A DNA stretch of 64,000 bases from Chloroflexota bacterium (GTDB lineage Bacteria; Chloroflexota; Limnocylindria; QHBO01): assembly GCA_025699005.1 (NCBI GenBank), contig JAILWI010000006.1, forward strand, positions 62,001-126,000. The letters run 5' to 3'. A program made the position numbers and the translations under genes. Of the stretch, positions 1-8,997 are shown one piece after another. Each line of letters starts with the position of its first letter. Position 1 is the first letter of the stretch. The notes under the pieces were generated by a model. The model was not told the DNA's origin and made no database searches. It saw only the letters and a program-made list of their open reading frames with translations.

Positions 1-1007
1 TGCGGACGCGCCTCTTCCTGCGGACCTCGGAGTTCCTGTGGCAGGAGGGACACACGGCGCACGCGACCGCCGACGAGGCGATGGCCGAGACGCTCCAGAT
101 GCTCGAGGTCTACCGCCAGGTCGCGGAGGACGTGCTCGCGATCCCGGTCCACATGGGCCGCAAGTCACCTGGCGAGCGGTTCCCCGGCGCGGTGGAGACA
201 TACTGCATCGAGGGCCTCATGCGTGACGCAAAGGCGCTCCAGTGCGGGACGAGCCACTTCCTCGGCCAGAACTTCGCGAAGGCCTACGACGTGACCTTCC
301 TGAACGCCGATGGCGAGCAGGAGCACGCCTGGGCAACGTCCTGGGGATTCTCGACTCGCATGGTGGGTGGCACGATCATGGCCCACGGCGACGATGCCGG
401 GCTCCGGCTGCCCCCCGCCGCCGCCCCGATCCAGGTCGCCATCGTACCGATCGCGCGCACCGACGAGGAGCGCGTGGAGGTCCTCGAGGTCGCCGGCAAG
501 CTGCGCGCCGACCTCGCCGCCGCCGGGGTCCGCGTGCGCCTCGACGACCGCGACCAGCATCGGCCGGGCTACAAGTTCGCCGAGTGGGAGCTCAAGGGCG
601 TTCCCGTGCGGATCGAGCTCGGACCGCGTGACGTGGCGGCCGGCCGAGTCGTGATGGCGAGCCGCCTGGGCGGCGAGAAGGAGGAGGTCGCCCTCGCCGA
701 TGTGGCGAGCGGCATGGCCGAGCGCCTGGCATCGGTCCAGAAGGCACTCTACGACGATGCGCTCGCCTATCGCGAGGCGAACACCCACGAGATCGCGTCG
801 TTCGATGCCTTTGCCGCAGGCGTCGAGGAGCAGGGCGGCTTCTGGGTCGGCGCCTGGTGCGGCGACGGTGCCTGCGAGGCCGAGATCGCCACGAAGACGA
901 AGGCGACCATCCGGTTCCTGCCCATCGAGCCGACCGACCCTGGCGGCCCCTGCGTGCACTGCGGGAAGCCGGGCGTCGACGTCGCGCATTGGGCCCGGGC
1001 GTACTGA
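1..1007 (+). CDS. proS: Proline--tRNA ligase, C-terminal part (5' truncated by window edge)
   Basis: Class II synthetase that charges tRNA-Pro in the cytoplasm. The frame enters at base 3 and is open to the left; about 334 codons are visible. The first residues contain the motif LRTSEFLWQEGHTAH, typical of the ProRS catalytic core. The middle holds the anticodon-binding domain (IELGPRDVAAGRVV). The end has a Cys-rich zinc-binding domain (CGDGAC and CVHC pairs) and finishes in WARAY. This C-terminal extension marks the archaeal/eukaryotic-like ProRS (type 3) found in some bacteria, not the E. coli type with an editing insertion. The next gene begins immediately after the stop codon, so the two are probably co-transcribed. 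Confidence 0.96.
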   Translation, partial: RTRLFLRTSEFLWQEGHTAHATADEAMAETLQMLEVYRQVAEDVLAIPVHMGRKSPGERFPGAVETYCIEGLMRDAKALQCGTSHFLGQNFAKAYDVTFLNADGEQEHAWATSWGFSTRMVGGTIMAHGDDAGLRLPPAAAPIQVAIVPIARTDEERVEVLEVAGKLRADLAAAGVRVRLDDRDQHRPGYKFAEWELKGVPVRIELGPRDVAAGRVVMASRLGGEKEEVALADVASGMAERLASVQKALYDDALAYREANTHEIASFDAFAAGVEEQGGFWVGAWCGDGACEAEIATKTKATIRFLPIEPTDPGGPCVHCGKPGVDVAHWARAY

Positions 1008-1970
1008 GTGGCCGACCCGCACATCGTCTCGATCGATGAGATTCGCGAGGCGGCCGAGCGGATCCGCGGCGTGGCCACCCGCACGCCACTCCTGCAATGG
1101 GACGAGACGACGTGGCTCAAGCCCGAGTCGCTCCAGCCGGTCGGCGCATTCAAGATGCGCGGTGCATACAACAAGATCGCCTCGCTGACCAGTGACGAGC
1201 GGGCGCGCGGGGTCGTGACCTACTCATCGGGCAACCACGCCCAGGCCGTGGCGCGCGCCGCACGACTCCTCGGGACGAAGGCCGTCATCTGCATGCCCGA
1301 GAACGCCCCTCGAGTGAAGGTGGACGGCGTGCTGCGCGATGGTGCGGAGATCGTCACGACCGGCAACGACTCGGAGGAGCGGCACCGGCGCGCGCTTCAG
1401 CTCGTCGACGAGCGCGGCCTGGTGATGGTCGAGCCGTACGACGACCCGACGATCATCGCCGGCCAGGGAACCTGCGGGCTGGAGATCGTCGAGGACTTGC
1501 CGAACGTCAGCAGCGTGCTCGTGCCGGTTTCCGGTGGCGGGCTGTCGGCCGGCGTGGCGACGGCGGTCAAGGCGCTCGTCCCTGCGGCGCGGGTCATCGG
1601 GGTCGAGCCGGAGCTCGCGGCGGATGCGCGCGACTCGCTTCAGCGCGGCGAGCTCATGACGTGGTCTGCCGAGGATACGGGCCGCACGATGGCGGACGGC
1701 CTCCGCACGAACTCGCTGGGGCCCCTTCCCTTCGAGCACCTGCGCCGATTCCTCGACGGGGTCGTCACGGTCAGCGAGGACGAGATCGCCGATGCCATGC
1801 GCCGGCTGGCGCACCGCGGCCGTCTCGTCGTCGAGCCGTCGGGCGCCGCATCGATGGCCGCGGAGCTCTCCGGCCGCGCGCCACGCGGGCCGGATGACGG
1901 CGCCCGCGTCATCGTCATCTCGGGCGGGAACGTCGACCCGGAGCTCTATCGGCGCATCCTCGCCGGCTGA
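1008..1970 (+). CDS. Threonine/serine dehydratase-like PLP enzyme
   Basis: Fold-type II PLP enzyme of 320 residues. The Schiff-base lysine is Lys49 in GAFKMRGAYNK, and the glycine loop SGGGLSAG binds PLP phosphate. The C-terminus has the SGGNVDPE motif of this family. There is no C-terminal ACT or regulatory domain, so it resembles catabolic threonine dehydratase or serine racemase more than biosynthetic IlvA. It would convert L-Thr to 2-oxobutyrate or L-Ser to pyruvate. GTG start directly abuts the proS stop codon. The stop abuts that of the convergent S41 protease gene with no spacer. Substrate preference cannot be decided from sequence. Confidence 0.88.
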   Translation: MADPHIVSIDEIREAAERIRGVATRTPLLQWDETTWLKPESLQPVGAFKMRGAYNKIASLTSDERARGVVTYSSGNHAQAVARAARLLGTKAVICMPENAPRVKVDGVLRDGAEIVTTGNDSEERHRRALQLVDERGLVMVEPYDDPTIIAGQGTCGLEIVEDLPNVSSVLVPVSGGGLSAGVATAVKALVPAARVIGVEPELAADARDSLQRGELMTWSAEDTGRTMADGLRTNSLGPLPFEHLRRFLDGVVTVSEDEIADAMRRLAHRGRLVVEPSGAASMAAELSGRAPRGPDDGARVIVISGGNVDPELYRRILAG

Positions 1971-3290
1971 CTACTCCGTCAGGAGCTCCAGGGCGCGCTC
2001 GAGCTGCGGGTCCGCATCGGCGCTCGGATCATCCGGTGAGGCAACCATCACGTCCGGCTGGATGCCCTCCGGCGCGGCCGAATTGTGATCCGGCGTGAAC
2101 CATCGGTCCGTGGTGATCCGCAGGCCGCCGCCGTTCGGCAGGTCGTTCCACACCTGGACCGTGTTCTTGCCGAACGTCGGCTCACCAAGGATCGTGGCGC
2201 GGCCGAGGTCCTGGAGCGCTCCCGCGACGATCTCGGACGCCGACGCGGAACCCGCGTCGACCAGCACCACGACCTCGATCGCCTCCGACGTCGCCACGCC
2301 TCCACCCTCCGACTCCCAGCGCTGCACGTTGCCATCCGACTCGACCGTGAACAGGAGCTCGCCGGCCGGAACGAACTGGCTGGCGATCCCACGTGCGGTG
2401 TTGATGAAACCGCCCGGGTTGCCGCGCAGGTCGAACACGATGGCGCTGGCTCCCTGCTCGATGAGCAGGCCCAGCTCCTCGCGAAACACCCCGGTCGCGC
2501 GGTCGGTGAACGTGGTGAGACGGATGTACCCGACGCCGCCGTCGAGAAGCTCGGCCTCCACCTCGCGCAGATCGATCACCGCGCGCGTGATCGTGATGTC
2601 GAGCTCGGTCCCGTTGCGGTCGACCGTGAGGGTGACGTCGGTCCCCGCCTCGCCCCGGACGTCGAACACGAGCGAGCTGACCGACTCGCCGAGCGTCGAC
2701 TGACCGTCGATCTCGAGGACCTGGTCGCCCGAGCGCAGCCCCGCCTCCTCGGCCGGTGAGCCGGCCAGCGGGGCGACGATGACCATGGCGCACGTCTCGG
2801 TGACGACGGTGCACGCGGCGAGGTCCTCAGGATCGGCGAGGTTCTCCATGCCGACCTCCGCGCCGATGCCGCTGAACTCCCCCGACAGGTCGTCGAGCGC
2901 GGATCCGTACTGGTCGGGTGGGAGGTAGCCGGAGTACGGGTCCTGGAGGCCGTACTCGATCATCCCCCGCACGGCGCCGTCGACGAGCTCCTCGTCGCTG
3001 ATCTCGTCGACGTACTCACCCTTGATCTGAGCGTAGGTCTCGCACAGCACGGCGAAGGCCTCGGTCGGCTCCGCGCAGGTCACGGTCTCGAGGATCGGGG
3101 TCGCGGCCGGCGTCTCCGCGGCGGAGGGAACCGCGACGGACGGTGACGGATCCCCGCCGGCCACCCCCGTGCCGGAACCACCGACCGCCAGCCCGGCGAC
3201 GAACGTGATGGCGCCGAACAGCAGGAGCACGACGATCAGCGTGGCGGCGCGGCCCGCGGGCGATCGTGGGAGGGGTCGTGAGACGGTCAT
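1971..3290 (-). CDS. S41 family C-terminal processing peptidase (CtpA-like)
   Basis: Membrane-anchored serine protease of 439 residues facing outward. From the chosen ATG the order is: one N-terminal transmembrane segment (about residues 15-40), a Ser/Pro/Ala-rich linker, an N-terminal helical part, a PDZ domain (around SPAEEAGLRSGDQVLEIDG), and the S41 catalytic domain. The nucleophile is Ser350 in GSASASE and the general base Lys375 in TFGKNTVQ; their 25-residue spacing is the family norm. An upstream in-frame ATG at 3326 would add 12 residues, but a purine-rich stretch touches it directly, so 3290 is preferred. Likely role: trimming exported proteins or tail-specific degradation. Confidence 0.9.
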   Translation of the reverse strand: MTVSRPLPRSPAGRAATLIVVLLLFGAITFVAGLAVGGSGTGVAGGDPSPSVAVPSAAETPAATPILETVTCAEPTEAFAVLCETYAQIKGEYVDEISDEELVDGAVRGMIEYGLQDPYSGYLPPDQYGSALDDLSGEFSGIGAEVGMENLADPEDLAACTVVTETCAMVIVAPLAGSPAEEAGLRSGDQVLEIDGQSTLGESVSSLVFDVRGEAGTDVTLTVDRNGTELDITITRAVIDLREVEAELLDGGVGYIRLTTFTDRATGVFREELGLLIEQGASAIVFDLRGNPGGFINTARGIASQFVPAGELLFTVESDGNVQRWESEGGGVATSEAIEVVVLVDAGSASASEIVAGALQDLGRATILGEPTFGKNTVQVWNDLPNGGGLRITTDRWFTPDHNSAAPEGIQPDVMVASPDDPSADADPQLERALELLTE

Positions 3291-3359
3291 CGGTCGATCC
3301 TGTGCTGCGAGGGCGGGGACGGGCATTCTCCCGCGAAACGTCCCGCTGCGCTCAGCGCA

Positions 3360-4193
3360 TCACCGACGAACGGCGCGGAGGCCCAGGAAGATCGGGATCT
3401 CGGCGTTGCCCCGGGCATCGCCGCGCGTCCCGCGGCCCGGCCGTCGATCCGGCGGCAGATCGGCGATCTCGCGCATCGCGTCAACGGCGAACCCGACTTC
3501 GGCAAGCGCGTTGACATAGGCGCCGATCGGGCGGTGGAACGAGCGGGTCGGCAAGCCTCCGCCGAGGGACTTCATCGGCACCGCCATCTCGGTCAGGTAG
3601 CCGTCGATGCGCCGATAGGTGAGCTTGCGGCCCTCGTCGTAGCCCCATCCGGAGTGCCGCGGCTGCCGGAACGCGGGATGCGTCATGAGGAGGACGATGC
3701 GTGCTGAGCTGGCCAGGGCCCAATCGAGACCACGGACGACATCGGAGAGCGGATCCATGTCCTGGATCGCCAGCATGACCGTCGCGGCGTCGAACGTGCC
3801 GGCGTCGAGGCCGGCGACCGCCGGGAGCCGGCGCGCGTCCCCCACGAGAAACCTCGCGCCGGGCAGACGAGCGTGCCGGCGCTTCGCCGACGCGATGAGG
3901 CGCGCCGATGCGTCGACCACGGTCACACGCGTGCCGGCGTCGACGAGATACGGGGCGAGCACCCCCTGGCCACCGCCGAGGTCGAGGACGGACTCCCCCT
4001 GCCGAGGTTCGAGGAGCTCGAGGACCGCCGGGATGGCGAGCTCCCGGTGGTAGACGGATCCGCGGTCGCCGACCCACCCGTCGTACCACGTGGCAACCCG
4101 CTCCCAGCTCGTCTCTCGAGGTGCCGCGCCGCCGCCAGCGTCGGCCCGCGGGGCGGGGCGGCGGCTCGAGCGCGGCTGAGGACGGGAGCGCAT
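3360..4193 (-). CDS. Class I SAM-dependent methyltransferase
   Basis: 277 residues. A short basic, Arg/Pro-rich N-terminus is followed by a Rossmann methyltransferase domain with motif I VLDLGGGQGVLAPYL, an acidic residue after strand 2 (VVDAS) and the motif VMLAIQDMDP. The closest general type is Methyltransf_11/25. It is the last gene of a minus-strand lipid-tailoring operon, 31 nt behind the cyclopropane-synthase-like gene, so the substrate may be a lipid or quinone; that is inference. The frame stays open upstream to 4397, but that stretch overlaps the previous gene and is low-complexity, so the ATG at 4193 is taken. Confidence 0.8.
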   Translation of the reverse strand: MRSRPQPRSSRRPAPRADAGGGAAPRETSWERVATWYDGWVGDRGSVYHRELAIPAVLELLEPRQGESVLDLGGGQGVLAPYLVDAGTRVTVVDASARLIASAKRRHARLPGARFLVGDARRLPAVAGLDAGTFDAATVMLAIQDMDPLSDVVRGLDWALASSARIVLLMTHPAFRQPRHSGWGYDEGRKLTYRRIDGYLTEMAVPMKSLGGGLPTRSFHRPIGAYVNALAEVGFAVDAMREIADLPPDRRPGRGTRGDARGNAEIPIFLGLRAVRR

Positions 4194-4224
4194 GACCCGA
4201 GTATGGCGCGACGCGGCCGCGGCT

Positions 4225-5463
4225 TCAGGTCGCGAGGCGCTTGTGGAGGACGACCTGCTGGTCCTGCGTGACGCCCGTGGCGAACCCGGCCTCGGAGAGG
4301 GCCAGGTAGTACTCCCACATGCGGATGAACCGCTCGTCGAAGCCCATCGCCTCCACCGCGCTGCGCTGCTCGAGGAATCGCTCCCGCCACAGGGCAAGGG
4401 TGCGCACGTAGTCGTCGGCGATGTCGGTGACTCGCTCGACGAGCAGCGAGGTGCCGCTCAGCGATCGCTCGATCACCCCCAGGGACGGCAGCATCCCGCC
4501 CGGGAAGATGTAGGTCTGGATCCAGTTACTCCCGCTCGCCTGCCGTTCATAGCTCGCATCCGGGACCGTGATCGTCTGGATGCTCGCCCGGCCGCCCGGC
4601 ACGAGCGCCGCGTCGACCGCCGAGAAGTAGGCCGCGAAGTACTCCGCGCCCACCGCCTCGAGCATCTCGATCGAGACGACCGCGTCGAAGGTCCCCTCGA
4701 TCTCCCGGTAGTCGCGCATCTCGATGTCGACGAGGTGCTCGAGCCCGGCCTCGCGGACGCGCTGCCGCGCCAGGTCGTGCTGTCGACGGGAGATTGTGAT
4801 CGAGGTCACCCGGCAGCCGATCTCACCCGCGGCATGGATCGCGAAGCCGCCCCAGCCGGAGCCGATCTCGAGCACGTGCATCCCCGAGTCCAGGCGTGCA
4901 CCCTCGGCGATGCGCCGGTACTTCGCGCGCTGCGCATCGGCGAGGGACTGGTCCGCGGACTCGAAGACGGCGCTGGAGTAGGTCATCGTCTCGTCGAGCC
5001 AGAGCCGATAGAAATCGTTGCCGAGATCGTAGTGGGCGGCGATGTTCTTCCTGGCCTGGCGCTCGGTGTTCCGTCGCATTCGATGCTCGATCCGGCGGCG
5101 CAGCTGCATCGGCAGGCGATACCAGCCCTCGGTCAGCGCGAGGCTCGACCGGTTGATGGCCGCGATGCGCAGCAAGGTCGGAAGGTCCGGGGTCGACCAC
5201 AGGCCATCCATGTACGCCTCGCCCGCGCCGGTCTCGCCGCCGACGAGCATGCGGACGAACGCCTCGCGGTCGTGGATCGTCACTTCGGCCCGCATGCTCG
5301 AGGACGGGTCGCCGAACGTGCGGCGCGATCCGCTCGGCAGGACGACAGCCAGGGAGCCGGTCCGGATCCGAGCAGCGCCGGCGAGGACGATCCGCGCCGC
5401 GGTCTCGGCAAGGATCGACCCCGCGAGGCCGCCGAGGCGCTCGACCGGCAGGATCGCCGTCAC
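4225..5463 (-). CDS. Cyclopropane-fatty-acyl-phospholipid synthase-like methyltransferase
   Basis: 412 residues, the usual length for the CFA/mycolic acid cyclopropane synthase family, which transfers a methyl(ene) from SAM to double bonds of membrane phospholipid acyl chains. The SAM motif LEIGSGWGG lies near residue 197; the family segments AHYDLGNDFYRLWLDETMTYS and SIEMLEAVG are present. GTG start at 5463 overlaps the upstream gene stop by 4 nt (GTGA). It sits with DUF1365 and an FAD oxidoreductase, a combination seen in bacteria making modified (for example furan, methyl-branched or cyclopropane) fatty acids, so the product may not be a plain cyclopropane. Assignment to the family is firm; product is not. 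Confidence 0.93.
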   Translation of the reverse strand: MTAILPVERLGGLAGSILAETAARIVLAGAARIRTGSLAVVLPSGSRRTFGDPSSSMRAEVTIHDREAFVRMLVGGETGAGEAYMDGLWSTPDLPTLLRIAAINRSSLALTEGWYRLPMQLRRRIEHRMRRNTERQARKNIAAHYDLGNDFYRLWLDETMTYSSAVFESADQSLADAQRAKYRRIAEGARLDSGMHVLEIGSGWGGFAIHAAGEIGCRVTSITISRRQHDLARQRVREAGLEHLVDIEMRDYREIEGTFDAVVSIEMLEAVGAEYFAAYFSAVDAALVPGGRASIQTITVPDASYERQASGSNWIQTYIFPGGMLPSLGVIERSLSGTSLLVERVTDIADDYVRTLALWRERFLEQRSAVEAMGFDERFIRMWEYYLALSEAGFATGVTQDQQVVLHKRLAT

Positions 5464-6230
5464 GGGGCCGCCTCGCGCCGCCGATACGCGCGCGGGCCGT
5501 GCTCGCTGTGCTTGTAGAAGCGCGCACCGAGCCGCCACAGGCGCAGCGCATGGACGTGGATCATCCCGGTCGTCTTGTGCGTCACGAGCGGATACCTCAG
5601 CAGCATGCGCGCCAGGTTCCGCGTGCTCAAGCGGCGGCGGGTGAGATCCATGCTTGCATGAAGGACGAGCTCGCCGTCCCGCTCGTGGTTGATCGAGACG
5701 CGCAGCCTGCCGGGCTCGTCCCGGACCCGGACGGTGTAGCCACCGTCCACGGCGAGGAACGGCGAAACGTAGAAGGCCTTGTCCATCGAGGAGACGAACG
5801 TCTCCCCGTCGCGCTGGGGACGGAGCGTGTAGAGGTGCCGTTCGCCGTGGGTGTTGTGCACCTCCACGACGACCACGCGCAGCACGCCATCGGCGTCCCG
5901 GCACAGGAAGAAGCTCGCCGGGTTGAAGACGTAGCCGAACACCCGAACGCTCGTGACCAGGGTGATGCGCCACCCGTCGGCATCGAGGTCCTCGCGGCGC
6001 AGGTGCTCGAGCAGGGCTGGCCGAAGGTCATCGGCCGGAGGGTCGAGGTGGTCGGCATCGTGAAAGCTGAGCACGTTCGGGCCGTTCCGCGAGAGGAGCC
6101 ACGAGCGCCTCGCCACCGCATCGAGCTCGTCGAGATCGAGGGCGAAGTAGTACATGCCGTGCTCGAGCTCGTAGGTGAACGGCTGGGCCCGCCGATGCCG
6201 CACGACTCCTTCGAGGAGGTGGGACCTCAC
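5460..6230 (-). CDS. DUF1365 family protein
   Basis: 256 residues with the hallmark motifs of DUF1365: [25 protein letters not shown] and DKAFYVSPF, and a C-terminal [17 protein letters not shown] segment. No reaction is established for this family; it is almost always next to CFA-synthase-like and FAD-oxidoreductase genes, as here, so a role in modification of unsaturated acyl chains is inferred. GTG start overlaps the upstream oxidoreductase stop by 4 nt. Probably soluble or membrane-peripheral; no signal peptide is seen. Confidence 0.88.
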   Translation of the reverse strand: MRSHLLEGVVRHRRAQPFTYELEHGMYYFALDLDELDAVARRSWLLSRNGPNVLSFHDADHLDPPADDLRPALLEHLRREDLDADGWRITLVTSVRVFGYVFNPASFFLCRDADGVLRVVVVEVHNTHGERHLYTLRPQRDGETFVSSMDKAFYVSPFLAVDGGYTVRVRDEPGRLRVSINHERDGELVLHASMDLTRRRLSTRNLARMLLRYPLVTHKTTGMIHVHALRLWRLGARFYKHSEHGPRAYRRREAAP

Positions 6231-7501
6231 GCGGCGACCTCCTCCACGCCAGCCGTGGCCACCATCTCCGCGGCCGCGAGCCCCGATCGGCAGCCGTCCT
6301 CGTGGAAGCCATATCCCAGGTGAGCCCCGGCGAACCACGTCGAGCGCCATCCCTGGATCTCGCCGACGGCGGCCTGCGCCTCGAGCGTGCGGAACGTGTA
6401 GAGCGGGTGGCTCATCGAGCGCTCGACGATGACGGTCTCGGGTCGCAGGCGATCGTCGGGGTTCACCGACACGAGGTACTGGGTCGGACCGGGAATCGAT
6501 TGCAGCCGGTTCATGTGGTACGTCATCGTGAGCCGATCCCCGGGCATCTGGCAATCGGCCTCGTCGACGTTCCACGATGCGCGGGCGGCGGGGCGCCGCG
6601 GCAGCAGCCGCGCATCGGTGTGGAGCACGACCCGGTTCTCGGTGTACTCGAATCCCGCCAGGGCACGGCGCTCGCGAGCGTCCGCATCGGCCAGCAGGGC
6701 GAGGGCGTCATCGGCGTGCGTGGCCATGACGACACCGTCGAACCGCTCGCTCGATCCGGACTCGGTCGAGATCGTGATGCCGGTTGCATCGCGCGAGACG
6801 GTGGCGACGCCGTCGCCGGCGCGTACTGCATCGGCCGGGAGCCGGTCCACGATGCGCTCCACGTACGACCTCGAGCCGCCGCTCACCGTCCGCCAGGTGA
6901 AGGCGTTGCCGTAGCCGATGAGGCCGTGGTGGTCCAGGAAGCGGAGGAGGTAGTCGACCGGGAAGTCGAGGATGCGGTTGGCCGCCGTGGACCACACCGC
7001 CGAGGTGAGAGGCACGAGGAAGTGACTGCGGAAGGCGACGCCATAGCCGCGCTCGTCGAGGAAGGCGCCGAGCGTGGTCCCGGTCACCCCACCATCGAGG
7101 ACGCCACGGGCGTCGCGGTAGAAGCGGAGGATGTCGTTGAGCATGCCCCAGTGCGCCGGACGGCCGACGGCGGCGGGATCGGCGAAGTAGCCGCGCAGTC
7201 CCCGGGTGCTGTACTCCAGGTCGCACCGGCGGCAGGCGCCCCCGAGCGACATGTCGCTCGGCTGCGTCGCGACGCCGAGCTCCTCGAGGAGACCGACGAA
7301 GGACGGGTAGGTGTGCTCGTTGTAGACGATGAAGCCGGTGTCGATGCCGGTCGTCCCAGCGGGTCCGTCGACCTCGACGGTCTTCACGTGGCCGCCCACC
7401 GCCGGCTCCCGCTCGAACAGCCGGATCTCGTGGCCGTCCCGATGCAGTGCGTACGCCGCGGACAGTCCGCTCACGCCGGAGCCGACGACGGCGACCCTCA
7501 C
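6227..7501 (-). CDS. FAD-dependent oxidoreductase (amine-oxidase/desaturase superfamily)
   Basis: 424 residues. The N-terminus is a dinucleotide-binding Rossmann motif [17 protein letters not shown] followed by the GGH segment (AVGGHVKTV) of NAD(P)/FAD-binding-8 proteins. The C-terminus has the flavin-contacting [15 protein letters not shown] motif. Homologues occur with DUF1365 and CFA-like genes; a role in desaturating or oxidising acyl chains is inferred. GTG start overlaps the upstream SRPBCC gene by 4 nt and the downstream DUF1365 gene overlaps its stop by 4 nt, so translational coupling is likely. Confidence 0.88.
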   Translation of the reverse strand: MRVAVVGSGVSGLSAAYALHRDGHEIRLFEREPAVGGHVKTVEVDGPAGTTGIDTGFIVYNEHTYPSFVGLLEELGVATQPSDMSLGGACRRCDLEYSTRGLRGYFADPAAVGRPAHWGMLNDILRFYRDARGVLDGGVTGTTLGAFLDERGYGVAFRSHFLVPLTSAVWSTAANRILDFPVDYLLRFLDHHGLIGYGNAFTWRTVSGGSRSYVERIVDRLPADAVRAGDGVATVSRDATGITISTESGSSERFDGVVMATHADDALALLADADARERRALAGFEYTENRVVLHTDARLLPRRPAARASWNVDEADCQMPGDRLTMTYHMNRLQSIPGPTQYLVSVNPDDRLRPETVIVERSMSHPLYTFRTLEAQAAVGEIQGWRSTWFAGAHLGYGFHEDGCRSGLAAAEMVATAGVEEVAA

Positions 7502-7965
7502 GGCCGCTCTCCGCGCGCGTTCTCCGCGCGGTCGGCGAGCGTCTTCTTCATCCCCCGCGTGGCGTCCTCGCCGATGCGTCGGAACGTGCCGCCCATGAAC
7601 GGCTGGACGAAGCGGAGGAGACCGCCGAGCGAGATGTCCGCGGTGTAGTCGATGCGCGTCCCGGATTCGGTGCGCTCGAAGCGGATGTCGTCGACCGCGG
7701 TGACGCCGGAGCCCTCGCCGTTCAGGACGACGCGATGCGGCGCGTCGTACGTCGCGATCTCGTACTCCATCGGCGCCGTGCGGCCGCCCATGCGAACCTG
7801 CAGCCGATAGCGCGTGCCGACGCCGACCGGGGCCGATGCGTCGCCGATGCGCTCCGCCGACTCCACGCCCGGGTCCCACTCGGCCGAGCTCGCGAAGTCG
7901 GCGATGTACGCGAAGGCATCATCGATGGGGAGGTCGGTCTCGATCTGCTCGCGGATGGTGGTCAT
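7498..7965 (-). CDS. SRPBCC (START/Bet v1-like) lipid-binding protein
   Basis: 155 residues with the polyketide-cyclase/dehydrase-type helix-grip fold: it begins [19 protein letters not shown], continues with alternating beta strands, and closes in a long C-terminal amphipathic helix ending [19 protein letters not shown]. The pocket of this superfamily binds hydrophobic ligands. It is the first gene of the lipid-modification operon and may carry or cyclise a lipid intermediate (inference). A GGAG lies upstream of the ATG. Only 27 bp separate its start from that of the divergent SDR gene. Confidence 0.85.
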   Translation of the reverse strand: MTTIREQIETDLPIDDAFAYIADFASSAEWDPGVESAERIGDASAPVGVGTRYRLQVRMGGRTAPMEYEIATYDAPHRVVLNGEGSGVTAVDDIRFERTESGTRIDYTADISLGGLLRFVQPFMGGTFRRIGEDATRGMKKTLADRAENARGERP

Positions 7966-7992
7966 TCGTCACTCCGATGGAAGTGGGTCATC

Positions 7993-8997
7993 ATGGACGC
8001 GATGCTTGCCAACGTCGTCGATGCCGTTCTCGAGCTGTCGATCGTCGGCAGCTTCTCTCGCATTGGGTACGCGGTGCGACGGCGGTTGCATGCCTGGTCC
8101 GATCCTGTTCCGGGCTCGCTGGACGGCCAGACCGCGCTCGTCACGGGTCCGACGTCCGGCCTGGGACGGCAGGCGGTGGACGAGCTCGCGGCGCTGGGCG
8201 CCCGGGTCATTCTGGTCGGGCGCAGTCCCGACAAGCTGGCTGCGGTTGCGGACGAGCTCACCGAGCGGCACGGCGAGGACCGGTTCCCGACGGTCGAGGC
8301 GGATCTCGGCTCCCTGGACTCCATCCGGTCCGCCGTCGAGCAGATCCTCGCCAGCGAGGAGCGGCTGGACGCGCTCGTCGACAACGCGGGCGCCATCTTC
8401 CCCGAACGGCACGAAGGACCCGACGGGATCGAGGCCACCCTTGCGCTCCTCGTCGTCGGTCCGTTTGCCCTGACCGCGGGGCTGCTGCCCCTCCTCCGGC
8501 GGACGCCCGGCGCGCGGGTCGTCGCCGTCACCTCGGGGGGCATGTACACCCAGCCGCTCGACCTGGACGACCTCCAGCTGACGTCCACCTCCTACGCCGG
8601 CCCGAAGGCGTACGCACGATCGAAGCGAGCCCAGGTCACGCTGATCCGGGAGTGGGCGCGTCGGGCCGATGGCCTCGGCGTGCGGTTCAACGCCATGCAC
8701 CCCGGCTGGGCCGATACCCCCGGGCTGGCCGAGATGCTTCCCGGCTTCCACCGGTTCATGGGACCCGTCCTGCGCAGCGCCACCGAGGGGATCGACACGC
8801 TCGTCTGGCTCGTGGCGACGCCGGACGCCGGGATCGACGACGGCCGGCTGTGGCTGGATCGCCGTCCGCGGCCGTTCGATCGCATCCCCTCGACGCGACT
8901 GACGGCGGCCGAGCGACGCCGCCTGTGGCGCGAGATCGTGGACCTCGCCGGTGTCGAGGATCCCCTGCCGGAGCCGGAGGCGCGGCCCTCGGCCTAG
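7993..8997 (+). CDS. Short-chain dehydrogenase/reductase (DHRS-like SDR)
   Basis: 334 residues. A 40-residue N-terminal extension precedes the SDR core. NAD(P) motif TGPTSGLG, stabilising NAGA, catalytic Ser in VTSGGMY and the YxxxK pair in AYARSKRAQ are all visible. The extension plus a C-terminal tail resemble DHRS12-like reductases often found with DUF1365/CFA clusters. It is divergent from the lipid operon, so it probably reduces a carbonyl or alcohol of the same lipid product. A second ATG at 8002 is an alternative start. Its stop overlaps the convergent LysR gene stop in a CTAG. Confidence 0.88.
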   Translation: MDAMLANVVDAVLELSIVGSFSRIGYAVRRRLHAWSDPVPGSLDGQTALVTGPTSGLGRQAVDELAALGARVILVGRSPDKLAAVADELTERHGEDRFPTVEADLGSLDSIRSAVEQILASEERLDALVDNAGAIFPERHEGPDGIEATLALLVVGPFALTAGLLPLLRRTPGARVVAVTSGGMYTQPLDLDDLQLTSTSYAGPKAYARSKRAQVTLIREWARRADGLGVRFNAMHPGWADTPGLAEMLPGFHRFMGPVLRSATEGIDTLVWLVATPDAGIDDGRLWLDRRPRPFDRIPSTRLTAAERRRLWREIVDLAGVEDPLPEPEARPSA

